Under the pieces are notes generated by a model that searched no databases, was not told the DNA's origin, and saw nothing but the letters and a program-made list of their open reading frames with translations. A stretch of 64,000 nt of DNA from Pirellulaceae bacterium. GTDB lineage: Bacteria > Planctomycetota > Planctomycetia > Pirellulales > Pirellulaceae. The translations under genes were made by a program, and so were the position numbers. Shown here piece by piece: positions 42,715 through 51,500 of the stretch (positions are counted from its first letter, which is position 1; the number at the start of each line of letters is the position of its first letter). The stretch covers positions 1-64,000 of the forward strand of contig JADHUC010000010.1 of the NCBI GenBank assembly GCA_016784735.1, written 5' to 3'.

Positions 42715-43689
42715 ATGGCAAATCCTGCGGACGATTCCAGGCGAGGCCAGCCTGACGCTGGCGGGGGCGATAAACCCACCAAGCGTCGCGGTGTCCTGAC
42801 GCCACGGGATCATGCCTCGGGGGCTCTCCCAAGGGACTCGGCCACGCCACAGAATCGACCGGCGATGCCTGACAATGCGGAGGCTTTGGCCGCGAAGCAG
42901 GATGCTGTCCGGCGTGACGACCAACCGCCCCGCCAGAAAACGGACAATCAAGCCGCCAGATCGGAGGATGAGCAAAAGAAGAAGAACAGAGATGAACAGC
43001 GAGCGAGACAGGAGCGCCACGAGAAACTCGTAGAAGCCATAAAGGCGGGCGATATCCACAGTGAGCAGACTTTCTGCGAGTTATTCGACGTCAACCTCCT
43101 GAAGGACATGGACTTCAACACGGAGGAACAGAATAAGATCAGGAACTGGCTGGAACGACATTTCAGCACTCCTGACGCTGTGGGATTGAAGGAATATCGT
43201 CTGGGAACGTTTGAGTGCATTCAACCGTTCCAGGAATATGGCATTCGGTGGACTTGGCCACGAAAAGGAGTGGCTGACCAATGCGTGCTCGCCGTTTTCG
43301 AGTCCGCTAAGTCGACTCGCGCCTCGTCAGCGACTGGCCGGTCCCCACCGGATCTGGAGGAAAGCAAGCCTTCACTCATCGACCAGCATCCGGAAGATGT
43401 CATGGAGACGTTTACATTGAAGCGGTCGGGACCGGTTTTCTGCAAACCGTGTCATCGCGAGGAAGTTCTGAGTGAATTTGCACCACCGACGGTGGAATAC
43501 GGTGAGGATGAAAACTGGGGAGGATTCGACGTGGTCGTCTGGGCAGTGATCGAACTTGATTCCATCAAGACCCCGAATGGAAAACCGTGCGCTACCAAGG
43601 GGCTTTGGCTGGGCCGTTTGCCGAAACGTCAGGGCGTCAAAAAGACGGAAGGCCGGCCAGACAGAAAGCACAACGCTAAACATAGATAG
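42715..43689 (+). CDS. hypothetical protein of the GTPase/GAP1-like operon
   Basis: 324 residues from ATG 42715, with ribosome site ggagagcaagc, 64 bases after the GTPase-like gene. Residues 1-75 are low-complexity and probably disordered. Residues 76-105 are a charged helix (SEDEQKKKNRDEQRARQERH). The rest is folded: KAGDIHSEQTFCELFDVNLL, KIRNWLERHFSTPDAVGLKE, GTFECIQPFQEYGIRWTWP, then FCKPCHREEV and WGGFDVVVWAVIELDSI. FCKPCH looks like a haem site, but there is no signal peptide, so metal binding or chance is more likely. I recognise no family. Tight placement implies it acts with the GTPase and the GAP1-like protein. Confidence 0.75.
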   Translation: MANPADDSRRGQPDAGGGDKPTKRRGVLTPRDHASGALPRDSATPQNRPAMPDNAEALAAKQDAVRRDDQPPRQKTDNQAARSEDEQKKKNRDEQRARQERHEKLVEAIKAGDIHSEQTFCELFDVNLLKDMDFNTEEQNKIRNWLERHFSTPDAVGLKEYRLGTFECIQPFQEYGIRWTWPRKGVADQCVLAVFESAKSTRASSATGRSPPDLEESKPSLIDQHPEDVMETFTLKRSGPVFCKPCHREEVLSEFAPPTVEYGEDENWGGFDVVVWAVIELDSIKTPNGKPCATKGLWLGRLPKRQGVKKTEGRPDRKHNAKHR

Positions 43690-43846
43690 ACGCATGCGTC
43701 GCCAATTCGAACGAAAGGCGAACGTTCAGTGGTCTCGGCGTTGATCAGGGAGCCAATGCCAGCGTGCGATAGGGAGTTGATTTCACCTCGCGCAGCGAGA
43801 CGTGCGAGTCGGAGCGACCAGTGGAGACGATCGGGGAGGCCTCGTG

Positions 43847-46510
43847 ATGCCTCGGGTAGATCAGGTCTATTTCACACACTGCAGGCAATCGACGGCGGTC
43901 CTATCGTCCGATGACTCGGATCGAATCTACGGGTACGGCGCCAGAGCAAGCTCCTACAATGTCCGAGAACTTCGTGAAAAGATCGGTGACAGCATTGCCC
44001 CCCTTGAGTGTACGTACACTCTGCCGCGAGACGCATCCCCAGACGCACTCTACAGCTTAGGGCCGGCTACGGCCCCCATTCGGCTTTTTTACTGCCCAGA
44101 CTCGCGAGGTTTCAGCATCGTGGGTCACGTATGCTACCGCTCGCGTGACGTCGTCGATCGGCCCGGCTCTTATTTTGCGCATTGCCTTTTTTCGCCTAAG
44201 CAACGTGCTGTTGACGGTTGGCGCGGTCTTGATTTGCTGCGACTGTGGAAAGCCGAAGGATGGCAATGCGAAGACGAAAATCTCGACCATGAGCTTCTGC
44301 CTATTGATGCCCCTCAGGATGTTCGGTTGGGGCTGAGTCCGTCGATTGACCGAAAGGTCGTCGAGAGCTTCTTGAAGACCGAAGCTGGTGGGCAATTTCA
44401 TGACCCGGGAAACATGATCACCGACTTGTGCCGGGAGGCGCCGCCGGAGATACGTCAGAGACTAGTCGAGTATTGCCTGCGAGGCTTCCTCGAAGCGAGG
44501 GCAGCGCAGAAGCCATTCTTGCTGGTGGCCGATCCCGAACTTGCATGTTTACTCTTTTTTGCAGTTCTCTGCCTGGCCCCGCCGTGCCTTACCGAGGGTT
44601 TCGCAGGCTTCTCGACCTACGAAACCGATCTTCGCAACGCGCCATACGAACTCGTGGCGACAACGTTTGTTGACCCGGAGAGTAACGACCTGGAACAGAA
44701 CGAGCGGGATCTTGCGGGATTCTGGCTAAACACGTTTCGCTGTATGGAGCACCGGCCTTTTCAGTACGACTATGAGCACTACCCCCGCCTCATCCTGGAA
44801 GCCGTCGAGCGTGATGGCTGGACAGCGGCTGACAGAATCCTTCAGCGCATTGAACGATTGAAGCCTCGCTCCGCCGCGGATCTCGAAGACTGCGTGCGTG
44901 GGCATAGGCTCCTGGTGTCGATGCTCACCCCACCCTTTTCTTGCCCCCTAGTCAACGGACTATCTAACACGTCACGGAACTACATTTGCCAGATCGCGCG
45001 CGACACTTTTCTGTCTCCAGATGGCCTTTCGGAGGAAATCCAGGACTGTTTGAAGCAAGTTGCGAGTGCTGCTCAATCCGTGCCCTTCCTTAAAGCCCTC
45101 CAAGAGCTCCTGTCCCTAAAAGAGCCATTGCCCATCAAGGAACTTAGCGTCGTCGGGACGCGGTTGATCGGCAAGTTTTTTGGCGACGTGATGGGCACTG
45201 TGCTTGAGGACAACGAATTCCACATTGCATGGGGGATGCATGCATTCGCGCTGATTGTTCGCAACAGAAAACGGCTGCCGGGCGATACTCAGGACGCGTT
45301 GGGGAGTGAGAAGTTCTACGGTTGTCCAACCACTCGGTTGGACATCATCATCAGCGATTACCTGGCAAAGCTCCGCCAGCCGGACGATGTGCTCTACCTC
45401 TATGACCAAACTACTGCCAAGAACAAGAGACCGATGTTCGTCGACCGGATTCTGGCATCGTGCTCTCGAAAGCCCAAGTTGATGGAAGGTCTGGAGCTCA
45501 TCGTCAGTGATCGCTGGGAGTCCCATGAGCTTCCTCAGAAAGTGTTGCGACACGGCCCGGCTTTGCCCGCAGTCTCCGAACTGTCGCGCGAAGCGGTTAT
45601 TCAATTGCTCGGGAAGTTGCTCGATACTAATAGCGTTGGCGATTGGCAGCGAAACCTCGCCATCCTCCGTACAGCCTTCGACTACTTGCCCGAGGCGGAC
45701 CAGTCAAACGCCGAGCGTTGGTTCGATTTCGCCGAACATGTTAGCGAGTTGGGCAGAGTGCGGGATGACTCGCACGAGGGACTCCGCGACGCGTGCGAGC
45801 AGATCGTGCAGAGCTTTCAAAAAATCGACCGCAGTCACTGCGATGGAATTCGCGATGAGAAATGCCTGCTTCTTGGGCTTGTCGAACAAGCGGCCAAAGT
45901 GCCCGCAAGTCGCCGGGCATTGATTGACGATGCACTTGGACAATTGCTGTGCGCCAAACGCATCAAGGAATTGATCGGCTCCCTCGAATTCGACCACGCT
46001 TATCGAATTCTACGTTTGAAGCGCAAAAGGCCATGGTATCTGTTTCAGTGGATCCGGGAACGGATTTGGGGAACAGAGTGGATTCCCCCCACTATCGAGT
46101 TCACGTTCCCGAACCATTGGGCCGATTCGGTTCGAGTTGACGTGGAAGTCGAAGTGAAGCCAATAGGGGGCTTAGTCATGAAGAAACCGACGAAGCCGTG
46201 GCCGTTGGAGCCGCGCCACAAGAATAGACCGATCAAGATTGACCTTAAGGAAATCACGCGAGCCATATCCAAGGACCATGTCGCCTTCACTGGCTTCACG
46301 GTACGATTGACGGTCCATTCGCAATGGTCGGATGAATTAGGGTCCTGCGAAAAGTCATTCGGCCGGGAGGAACTAAGAAAGAAGGGTTTTATCTTTACGT
46401 TAGTCGATCCTAAGGGAAAAGGACAGGATGACATTGGATTTACGGAAGGCCTTTTGAATTCACCGCGCCGAGAGGGAGATAGTAGTCGCGGGACAAGTGG
46501 GGAGTACTAG
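43847..46510 (+). CDS. GTPase-associated protein 1 (GAP1)-like protein
   Basis: About 887 residues from ATG 43847 (MPRVDQVYFTHCRQS), with ggggagg upstream. The N-terminal domain has the GAP1 layout: a first strand ending in HC/SC, a YTLPRDASPDALYSL segment, a strand RLFYCPDSRGFSIVGHVCYR, and GSYFAHCLF in place of the family's GN.FAHALV. Near residue 250 the middle-domain marks appear (PFLLVADPELACLLFFAV, then GFAGFSTYETDLRNAPYEL, the 'FSTYE.D' signature). The remaining 500 residues are helical, and a C-terminal beta domain follows from about 760 (EFTFPNHWADSVRVDVEV). Related proteins are predicted cores of NTP-driven conflict systems. No catalytic residues are evident. Confidence 0.75.
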   Translation: MPRVDQVYFTHCRQSTAVLSSDDSDRIYGYGARASSYNVRELREKIGDSIAPLECTYTLPRDASPDALYSLGPATAPIRLFYCPDSRGFSIVGHVCYRSRDVVDRPGSYFAHCLFSPKQRAVDGWRGLDLLRLWKAEGWQCEDENLDHELLPIDAPQDVRLGLSPSIDRKVVESFLKTEAGGQFHDPGNMITDLCREAPPEIRQRLVEYCLRGFLEARAAQKPFLLVADPELACLLFFAVLCLAPPCLTEGFAGFSTYETDLRNAPYELVATTFVDPESNDLEQNERDLAGFWLNTFRCMEHRPFQYDYEHYPRLILEAVERDGWTAADRILQRIERLKPRSAADLEDCVRGHRLLVSMLTPPFSCPLVNGLSNTSRNYICQIARDTFLSPDGLSEEIQDCLKQVASAAQSVPFLKALQELLSLKEPLPIKELSVVGTRLIGKFFGDVMGTVLEDNEFHIAWGMHAFALIVRNRKRLPGDTQDALGSEKFYGCPTTRLDIIISDYLAKLRQPDDVLYLYDQTTAKNKRPMFVDRILASCSRKPKLMEGLELIVSDRWESHELPQKVLRHGPALPAVSELSREAVIQLLGKLLDTNSVGDWQRNLAILRTAFDYLPEADQSNAERWFDFAEHVSELGRVRDDSHEGLRDACEQIVQSFQKIDRSHCDGIRDEKCLLLGLVEQAAKVPASRRALIDDALGQLLCAKRIKELIGSLEFDHAYRILRLKRKRPWYLFQWIRERIWGTEWIPPTIEFTFPNHWADSVRVDVEVEVKPIGGLVMKKPTKPWPLEPRHKNRPIKIDLKEITRAISKDHVAFTGFTVRLTVHSQWSDELGSCEKSFGREELRKKGFIFTLVDPKGKGQDDIGFTEGLLNSPRREGDSSRGTSGEY

Positions 46511-46512
46511 TC

Positions 46513-47814
46513 GTGAAGCGACAATACGCAATTCCGTTTCTCTTGGTGGCAGCGATCATCCTGTGCGTTGCCCACTTGACTGTCACCGGCTACCTTCTGT
46601 GCGATGAGATGTGTGCCGTAACCACTTCTGTCATGGCCGGTCGCGGCCAAGGGGACGTGGATCAACGGAAGAACACGAAACTGGCGGGCCAGCTTCTCCA
46701 GGAGAGCGCGGCGGATGCGCACCCGCTGCTGACGAATGAGAGCCGGTCCAAAGTTACGGTGGAAGCGGGAATGGCAGGGGAGGAAGCGGCTAAGATGCTG
46801 GCCGCATTAGAGGAACTCCGCACATCCACGAAGTTATGTCAGCCGCTGGTCCAAAGCAGTGGCAGTTTGACGCAGACACATCTGGACAAGCTGACAAATG
46901 CACGAAAGAGCTTGGGTAACCAAGATACCGGAGCGAGAAATGAATGGCTTATCGCTGCCCTTGATTCACAGATCGAATTCCTTGGGACAGTCGTCGAATT
47001 GAGGAAGCAATTGAATACGGCGCGATCATTGTTTGACGAAGAGGACTGGCCGGCGGCGATCAAGGCTTGCCAGGAATATGATAAGTCCTTTCACGACACC
47101 GTCTCTGAAGAGGATCGACTGTTGATTGAGGGTGACGTCAGACTGCGAGACCGTCTGGAAGAGATCGCTGTCGCTTTTTCGGAGGGGCAGACGTCGCTTG
47201 CCGAACGTATCCGGCGCGCGATCTTGGTTTTTGAATCTCGCCACGACGAAGAGACGCGAATTCTGCTGCGATCCAAACTGCCCCAGTGGATCCGGGATAT
47301 TAGTGCAAGGAAGGTACCGCACGACACACCGAGGCAGCTTCAAGAAGCGGTGGGCACGGAGCATCGGAATGTCGTGGTTGGCTTTTTTGAGAAGGTCGGC
47401 TCCGACAAGTATCGTTTTCGCGAGAAGCTGACTTCTAAGGAAACCTGGGAGATCGCTCGGTCGCGAATACGCTACGGGCCGGAAGAGCCGATGTTTAAGA
47501 AAGCCGTTGACGAATTCAATCGGGCAGCGGAGTCACTGGACCTCGACTTCTGGAACCGCGAAAGCTGGAAGGCTTTCTGCGATAGGTGTGAGCAGTTGGA
47601 CGCGGATGTGGCGCCATTTCGAAAGGTGGCAATGGAAGGCATGGCAGGGAGGGAAGCATTCGAGCAAGGGGTGTGGCCAGAAGAGTATCGAAGGGTCTAC
47701 GTAGACCTGTCATTTCGCACGGAGGCGGACGCGTCACGTGCCGTGTGGGCCTCTTTCGACACTATTTCTGTGATTGTGAACAATGAGTTGCGTCAGGTAG
47801 GATCCAGTGAGTAG
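46513..47814 (+). CDS. single-TM helical protein, last gene of the GTPase/GAP1-like operon
   Basis: 433 residues from GTG 46513 (VKRQYAIPFLLVAAIILCVA), two bases after the preceding stop, so translational coupling is likely. One TM anchor spans residues 5-27, followed by Cys-bearing LLCDEMCAVTT. The rest is almost all helical, with coiled-coil-like runs (AAKMLAALEELRTSTKL, LRDRLEEIAVAFSEGQTSLA) and a C-terminal aromatic region (LDLDFWNRESWKAFCDRCEQ). No enzyme motif or named domain is visible. It may be the membrane-side partner of the N-terminal TM gene, or an effector; neither is shown by the sequence. Confidence 0.75.
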   Translation: MKRQYAIPFLLVAAIILCVAHLTVTGYLLCDEMCAVTTSVMAGRGQGDVDQRKNTKLAGQLLQESAADAHPLLTNESRSKVTVEAGMAGEEAAKMLAALEELRTSTKLCQPLVQSSGSLTQTHLDKLTNARKSLGNQDTGARNEWLIAALDSQIEFLGTVVELRKQLNTARSLFDEEDWPAAIKACQEYDKSFHDTVSEEDRLLIEGDVRLRDRLEEIAVAFSEGQTSLAERIRRAILVFESRHDEETRILLRSKLPQWIRDISARKVPHDTPRQLQEAVGTEHRNVVVGFFEKVGSDKYRFREKLTSKETWEIARSRIRYGPEEPMFKKAVDEFNRAAESLDLDFWNRESWKAFCDRCEQLDADVAPFRKVAMEGMAGREAFEQGVWPEEYRRVYVDLSFRTEADASRAVWASFDTISVIVNNELRQVGSSE

Positions 47815-48517
47815 GTTGGCCCCCGGTCGCCAGCTTTGCGAAAGAGTGCGTCGGTCCCACATCGGCCCAGCGATCTTCATCGAGAACATCCATACACGGA
47901 AATCACGGGCTGCAATGCCATCGGACATTCTCGAAGCACCACCAGATGTGATGTGATCCTTCACAATTAGGGAAAGAAAGACGCGAAGAACGACCATCGC
48001 GCGCATTTGTTCGGCAGGACGTCTGACGCGCATCAACTTCGCAACACGCCGCACACGGCCGTGACGACTATTCTGTTGCCGGAAGAGTACTGCCCACCAG
48101 TTCCGAAGTTGGACAGGTTCGCTTCGGCGAATCACAAGAGAAATCAAGCCGCATGATTCTCGACAGAACTAAGCCTGCGAGCTATGCCACGCGACGTGTT
48201 GGCGAAGGTGCGGCAGAGACATTTGGGCGGGCAATCTGAGTCGCGGCTTAAACCGTATACAACGTTGGAGCCCTGATCGTCCCCGTGTCCGTTTTCAAAC
48301 TGCTACACTGCAACCGGTCAGGATTTGCGGAAATGGTACGATGGCCCTCCGAGGCCGTTGATCGCCAGCCAGTGCCGACGGCCTCGGAGGGCCATCGTAC
48401 AAAACCCCAGATTTCACCCGATTTGAGTATAACAACCAGACGAACGCTTACGACCGATTCCGCAACACGCGTGCGCGACGAATAGTTGCTGCCAACCGAA
48501 ACTGTAGGAGGCCCATC
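47815..48517. other. 703-base gap with one palindrome, no gene supported
   Basis: No frame has a good start and plausible protein composition. The minus-strand frame 47734-48147 overlaps the previous gene and reads as basic filler. A 31-codon plus-strand frame at 48185-48280 (MPRDVLAKVRQRHLGGQSES) looks protein-like but is too short to assign; it may be a gene remnant. The promoter of paralogue D should lie after the palindrome. Confidence 0.4.
48336..48400. repeat. palindrome, 'gtacgatggccctccgagg' type
   Basis: 25-base arms at 48336-48360 and 48376-48400 pair at 24 positions around a 15-base loop. It stands about 115 bases before paralogue D. Confidence 0.9.
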
Positions 48518-51500
48518 ATGCATACGACAAGACCGCTGATCGGACACACGCCGGCCGGGCTGTGTTCGATGGCAGCCGTATTCTGTTTCACGAGCGTCCT
48601 GGTGCAAGCGGACACGTCCGCCGAGAGCCCAGAGAAAAAGCTGGCGCGGCAAGTCTTCGAGGCGACCGGCGTCCGGGGGGGTCTGGTTGTCCATTTGGGA
48701 TGCGGTGACGGCCGGCTTACCGCCGCGCTGCGCAAAGACGACGGCTATATGGTACAGGGGCTCGACTCGGACGCAGATCGAGTGCAGCAGGCACGCGAGA
48801 ATGTCCGGTCGCTCGGCATCTACGGGCCTGTTTCGATCGAGCGTTTCGACGGAGGCCGCCTGCCCTACATCGACAACCTGGTCAATCTTGTTGTGGTTTC
48901 TGGTCCCGGTGTTCGGGTGTCAGCGGACGAAGTAGCTCGTGTGCTCGCCCCAGGAGGTACCGCCTTGGTGCAACAGGATCTCGTCTTTCCCGACACCCGA
49001 CACCTGACACCCGACACCTCCCCGACCCTGCCAGGCTGGATCAGGCTTACCAAACCCAGGCCCGACACCATCGACGAATGGACACACTGGCTGCACGGCC
49101 CTGACGGAAACGCGGTGGCCGATGACCGAGTCGTGGCGCCGCCGCGGCGTGTGCAATGGCTCGCGCCGCCCCGATGGCAGCGGCACCACGAGGCGTCACC
49201 CAGCATGAGTGCCATGGTTTCGTCAGGAGGCCGGGTGTTCGCCATCATCAACGAGGCCCCGACGGGTATCGACGCGATGCCGGACCGCTGGACGGTTGTT
49301 GCGCGCGACGCATTCAACGGGAAACTGCTGTGGAAGCGGCCGATCGCGGAATGGGGTTGGAGCGAGTGGAGCGATCACTCGTACGGCAACGGCCGCTGGA
49401 ATCATCCGACACACGTCGCACGACGCTTGGTTGCGGTAGGAGACCGCGTTTACGTGACCCTGAATTTCAATGCGCCGCTGACGGCGTTGGACGCGGCGAC
49501 CGGCCGTACGGTGATGACCTATGCGGAAAGCCAATTTGCCGACGAGATCCTCTATCACGAGGGGACTTTGGTCTTGTCAGTCAACATCGCCCCAACAGGT
49601 CCCGGAAGCCTCAAGGTGAACCCTCCCGTGAAGAAGGAGGTCATGGCGTTTAACGCGCAAACGGGCGAGGTTCTCTGGAAAGCGGGCGGCTTTGTGGGGA
49701 TCGCTTCGAAGGCGGACGCTGTCGAGCGGGTCACCCACCTTTCCTTGGTCTTAGGCGACGACAAGGTGTTTTGCCTGGAAGAGGACGCGGTCGTCGCTTT
49801 GGACATGAAGTCGGGCGAACGGCTGTGGCGTACCGAACGGGCCCCTCGCGAGCGCGCCGTGACCTACGGCAGTTACTATTTCACAAATCTCTGCAGTATG
49901 GTCTATCACGATCAAGTCGTGCTTTTCATGGAGCCCGATCCGAAACTCACCAAACAGCCTTGGAACGGTCCGGCCAAGGCGACGCTGTTGGGCATCTCGG
50001 CGGAAACGGGCGACGTGCTTTGGACGCGCCCGGTCGGTTTGTGGGGGCATTACAACCAGGGCGATATCCTTGTCATCGACAACGTGGCGTGGGTACACGA
50101 CGGAGGATCATTCTCGATGCTCGGCCTGGATCCGCGCACCGGGGAAGTGAAGCGGACACTACCGACACAAGAGGCTCTGGATCAAGGGCACCATCACCGC
50201 TGTTACCGCAACAAGGCCACACCGCGCTTCGTTATCACGGGACGGCGAGGAGTCGAATTCGTCAACATCGAGTCCGAGGACAATTCACGGCATCATTGGA
50301 CACGCGGAACGTGCCGATACGGCGTTATGCCCTGTAACGGACTTCTGTACGTGCCGCCGCACCCATGCATCTGCTACATCACAGCCAAGCTAAACGGCTT
50401 CTGGGCGTTGGCGCCGGAAAGAGAGTCGAAAGGTGGAAAAGTCGAAGAGTCGAAAAGTGAGGGGCGTCTAGAGCAAGGCCCAGCATATGGGCAAATCGGC
50501 AATCAACAATCGGCAATCGCAAATCCCGACGATTGGCCGACGTATCGTCATGATGCGGCCCGCAGTGGATGCGCCGGCAGCGTCGTTGCCGACAAGCTAT
50601 CGCGAGCGTGGAGCACCGACGCTGGCGAGCGGTTGAGCAGCCCGGTTGTTGCGGGCGGAAGCGTTTTCCTGGCTTCGACCGATACCCATACGGTCTGGGC
50701 CGCCGACGCCGACGATGGCAAACGGCGGTGGAGTTTCACGGCCGGCGGACGAATCGACACGCCGCCGACGGTCTATTCGTTCGTAGTACCGCCTTCAGGC
50801 GGCTCCCCCGAGACGGATAAGAACACACGCTCCACGCAAGAACCGCCTAAAGGCGGGACTACGAACAGCGTTTGTCTGTTCGGATCGGCCGACGGGTGGG
50901 TGTATTGCCTGCGGGCGGCGGACGGACAGTTAGTGTGGCGGTTGCGCGCGGCGCCAGACGAAACGCGGATGGTCAATGACGACCAATTGGAATCGCCTTG
51001 GCCAGTGCACGGGAACGTATTGGTTCAAGACGGCGTGGCCTACTTTGCCGCTGGCCGATCCTCGTTCCTGGACGGTGGCATGTATGTCTATGCCGTCAAG
51101 CCGGAAACGGGAGAGGTGCTCCACGAAACGCGCGTTAACAGTCTCGACACGGAAACGGGCGATATGGTCGAAGCCCGGTTGCCCTACGACATGCCGCCGG
51201 ATTCCCTGGGAGCATTGCCCGATGTTTTGGTAGGCGACGGTGGCAATGTCTACATGCGACACCTGAAGTTCGACTCGTCGGATCTGACCTACGCAAGCTC
51301 CGCCAAAACCACAAAGGCGAAACGCGGTGCGTACCCGGCCGTGGGCACTCACTTGATGGCCGTCGCGGGCCTGTTGGACGACGACTGGTTCAATCAGACG
51401 TACTGGACGGTCGACGGCAAAGCGCACAGTAAACTGCTGGTGTTCGACGCCGACGCCGCGTATGGAGTCAAGCCGTTCCCCGGCAGCGCAAGGCATTCTC

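Noticed and set aside
42715-43689. c-type cytochrome in the 324-residue protein because of FCKPCH
   Set aside because: No signal peptide; a cytosolic CxxCH is not matured to cytochrome c. Chance or a metal site is more likely.
47734-48147. 137-codon minus-strand frame in the gap after the GTPase operon
   Set aside because: It overlaps the preceding gene by 81 bases, has no ribosome site and reads as basic filler with no domain.
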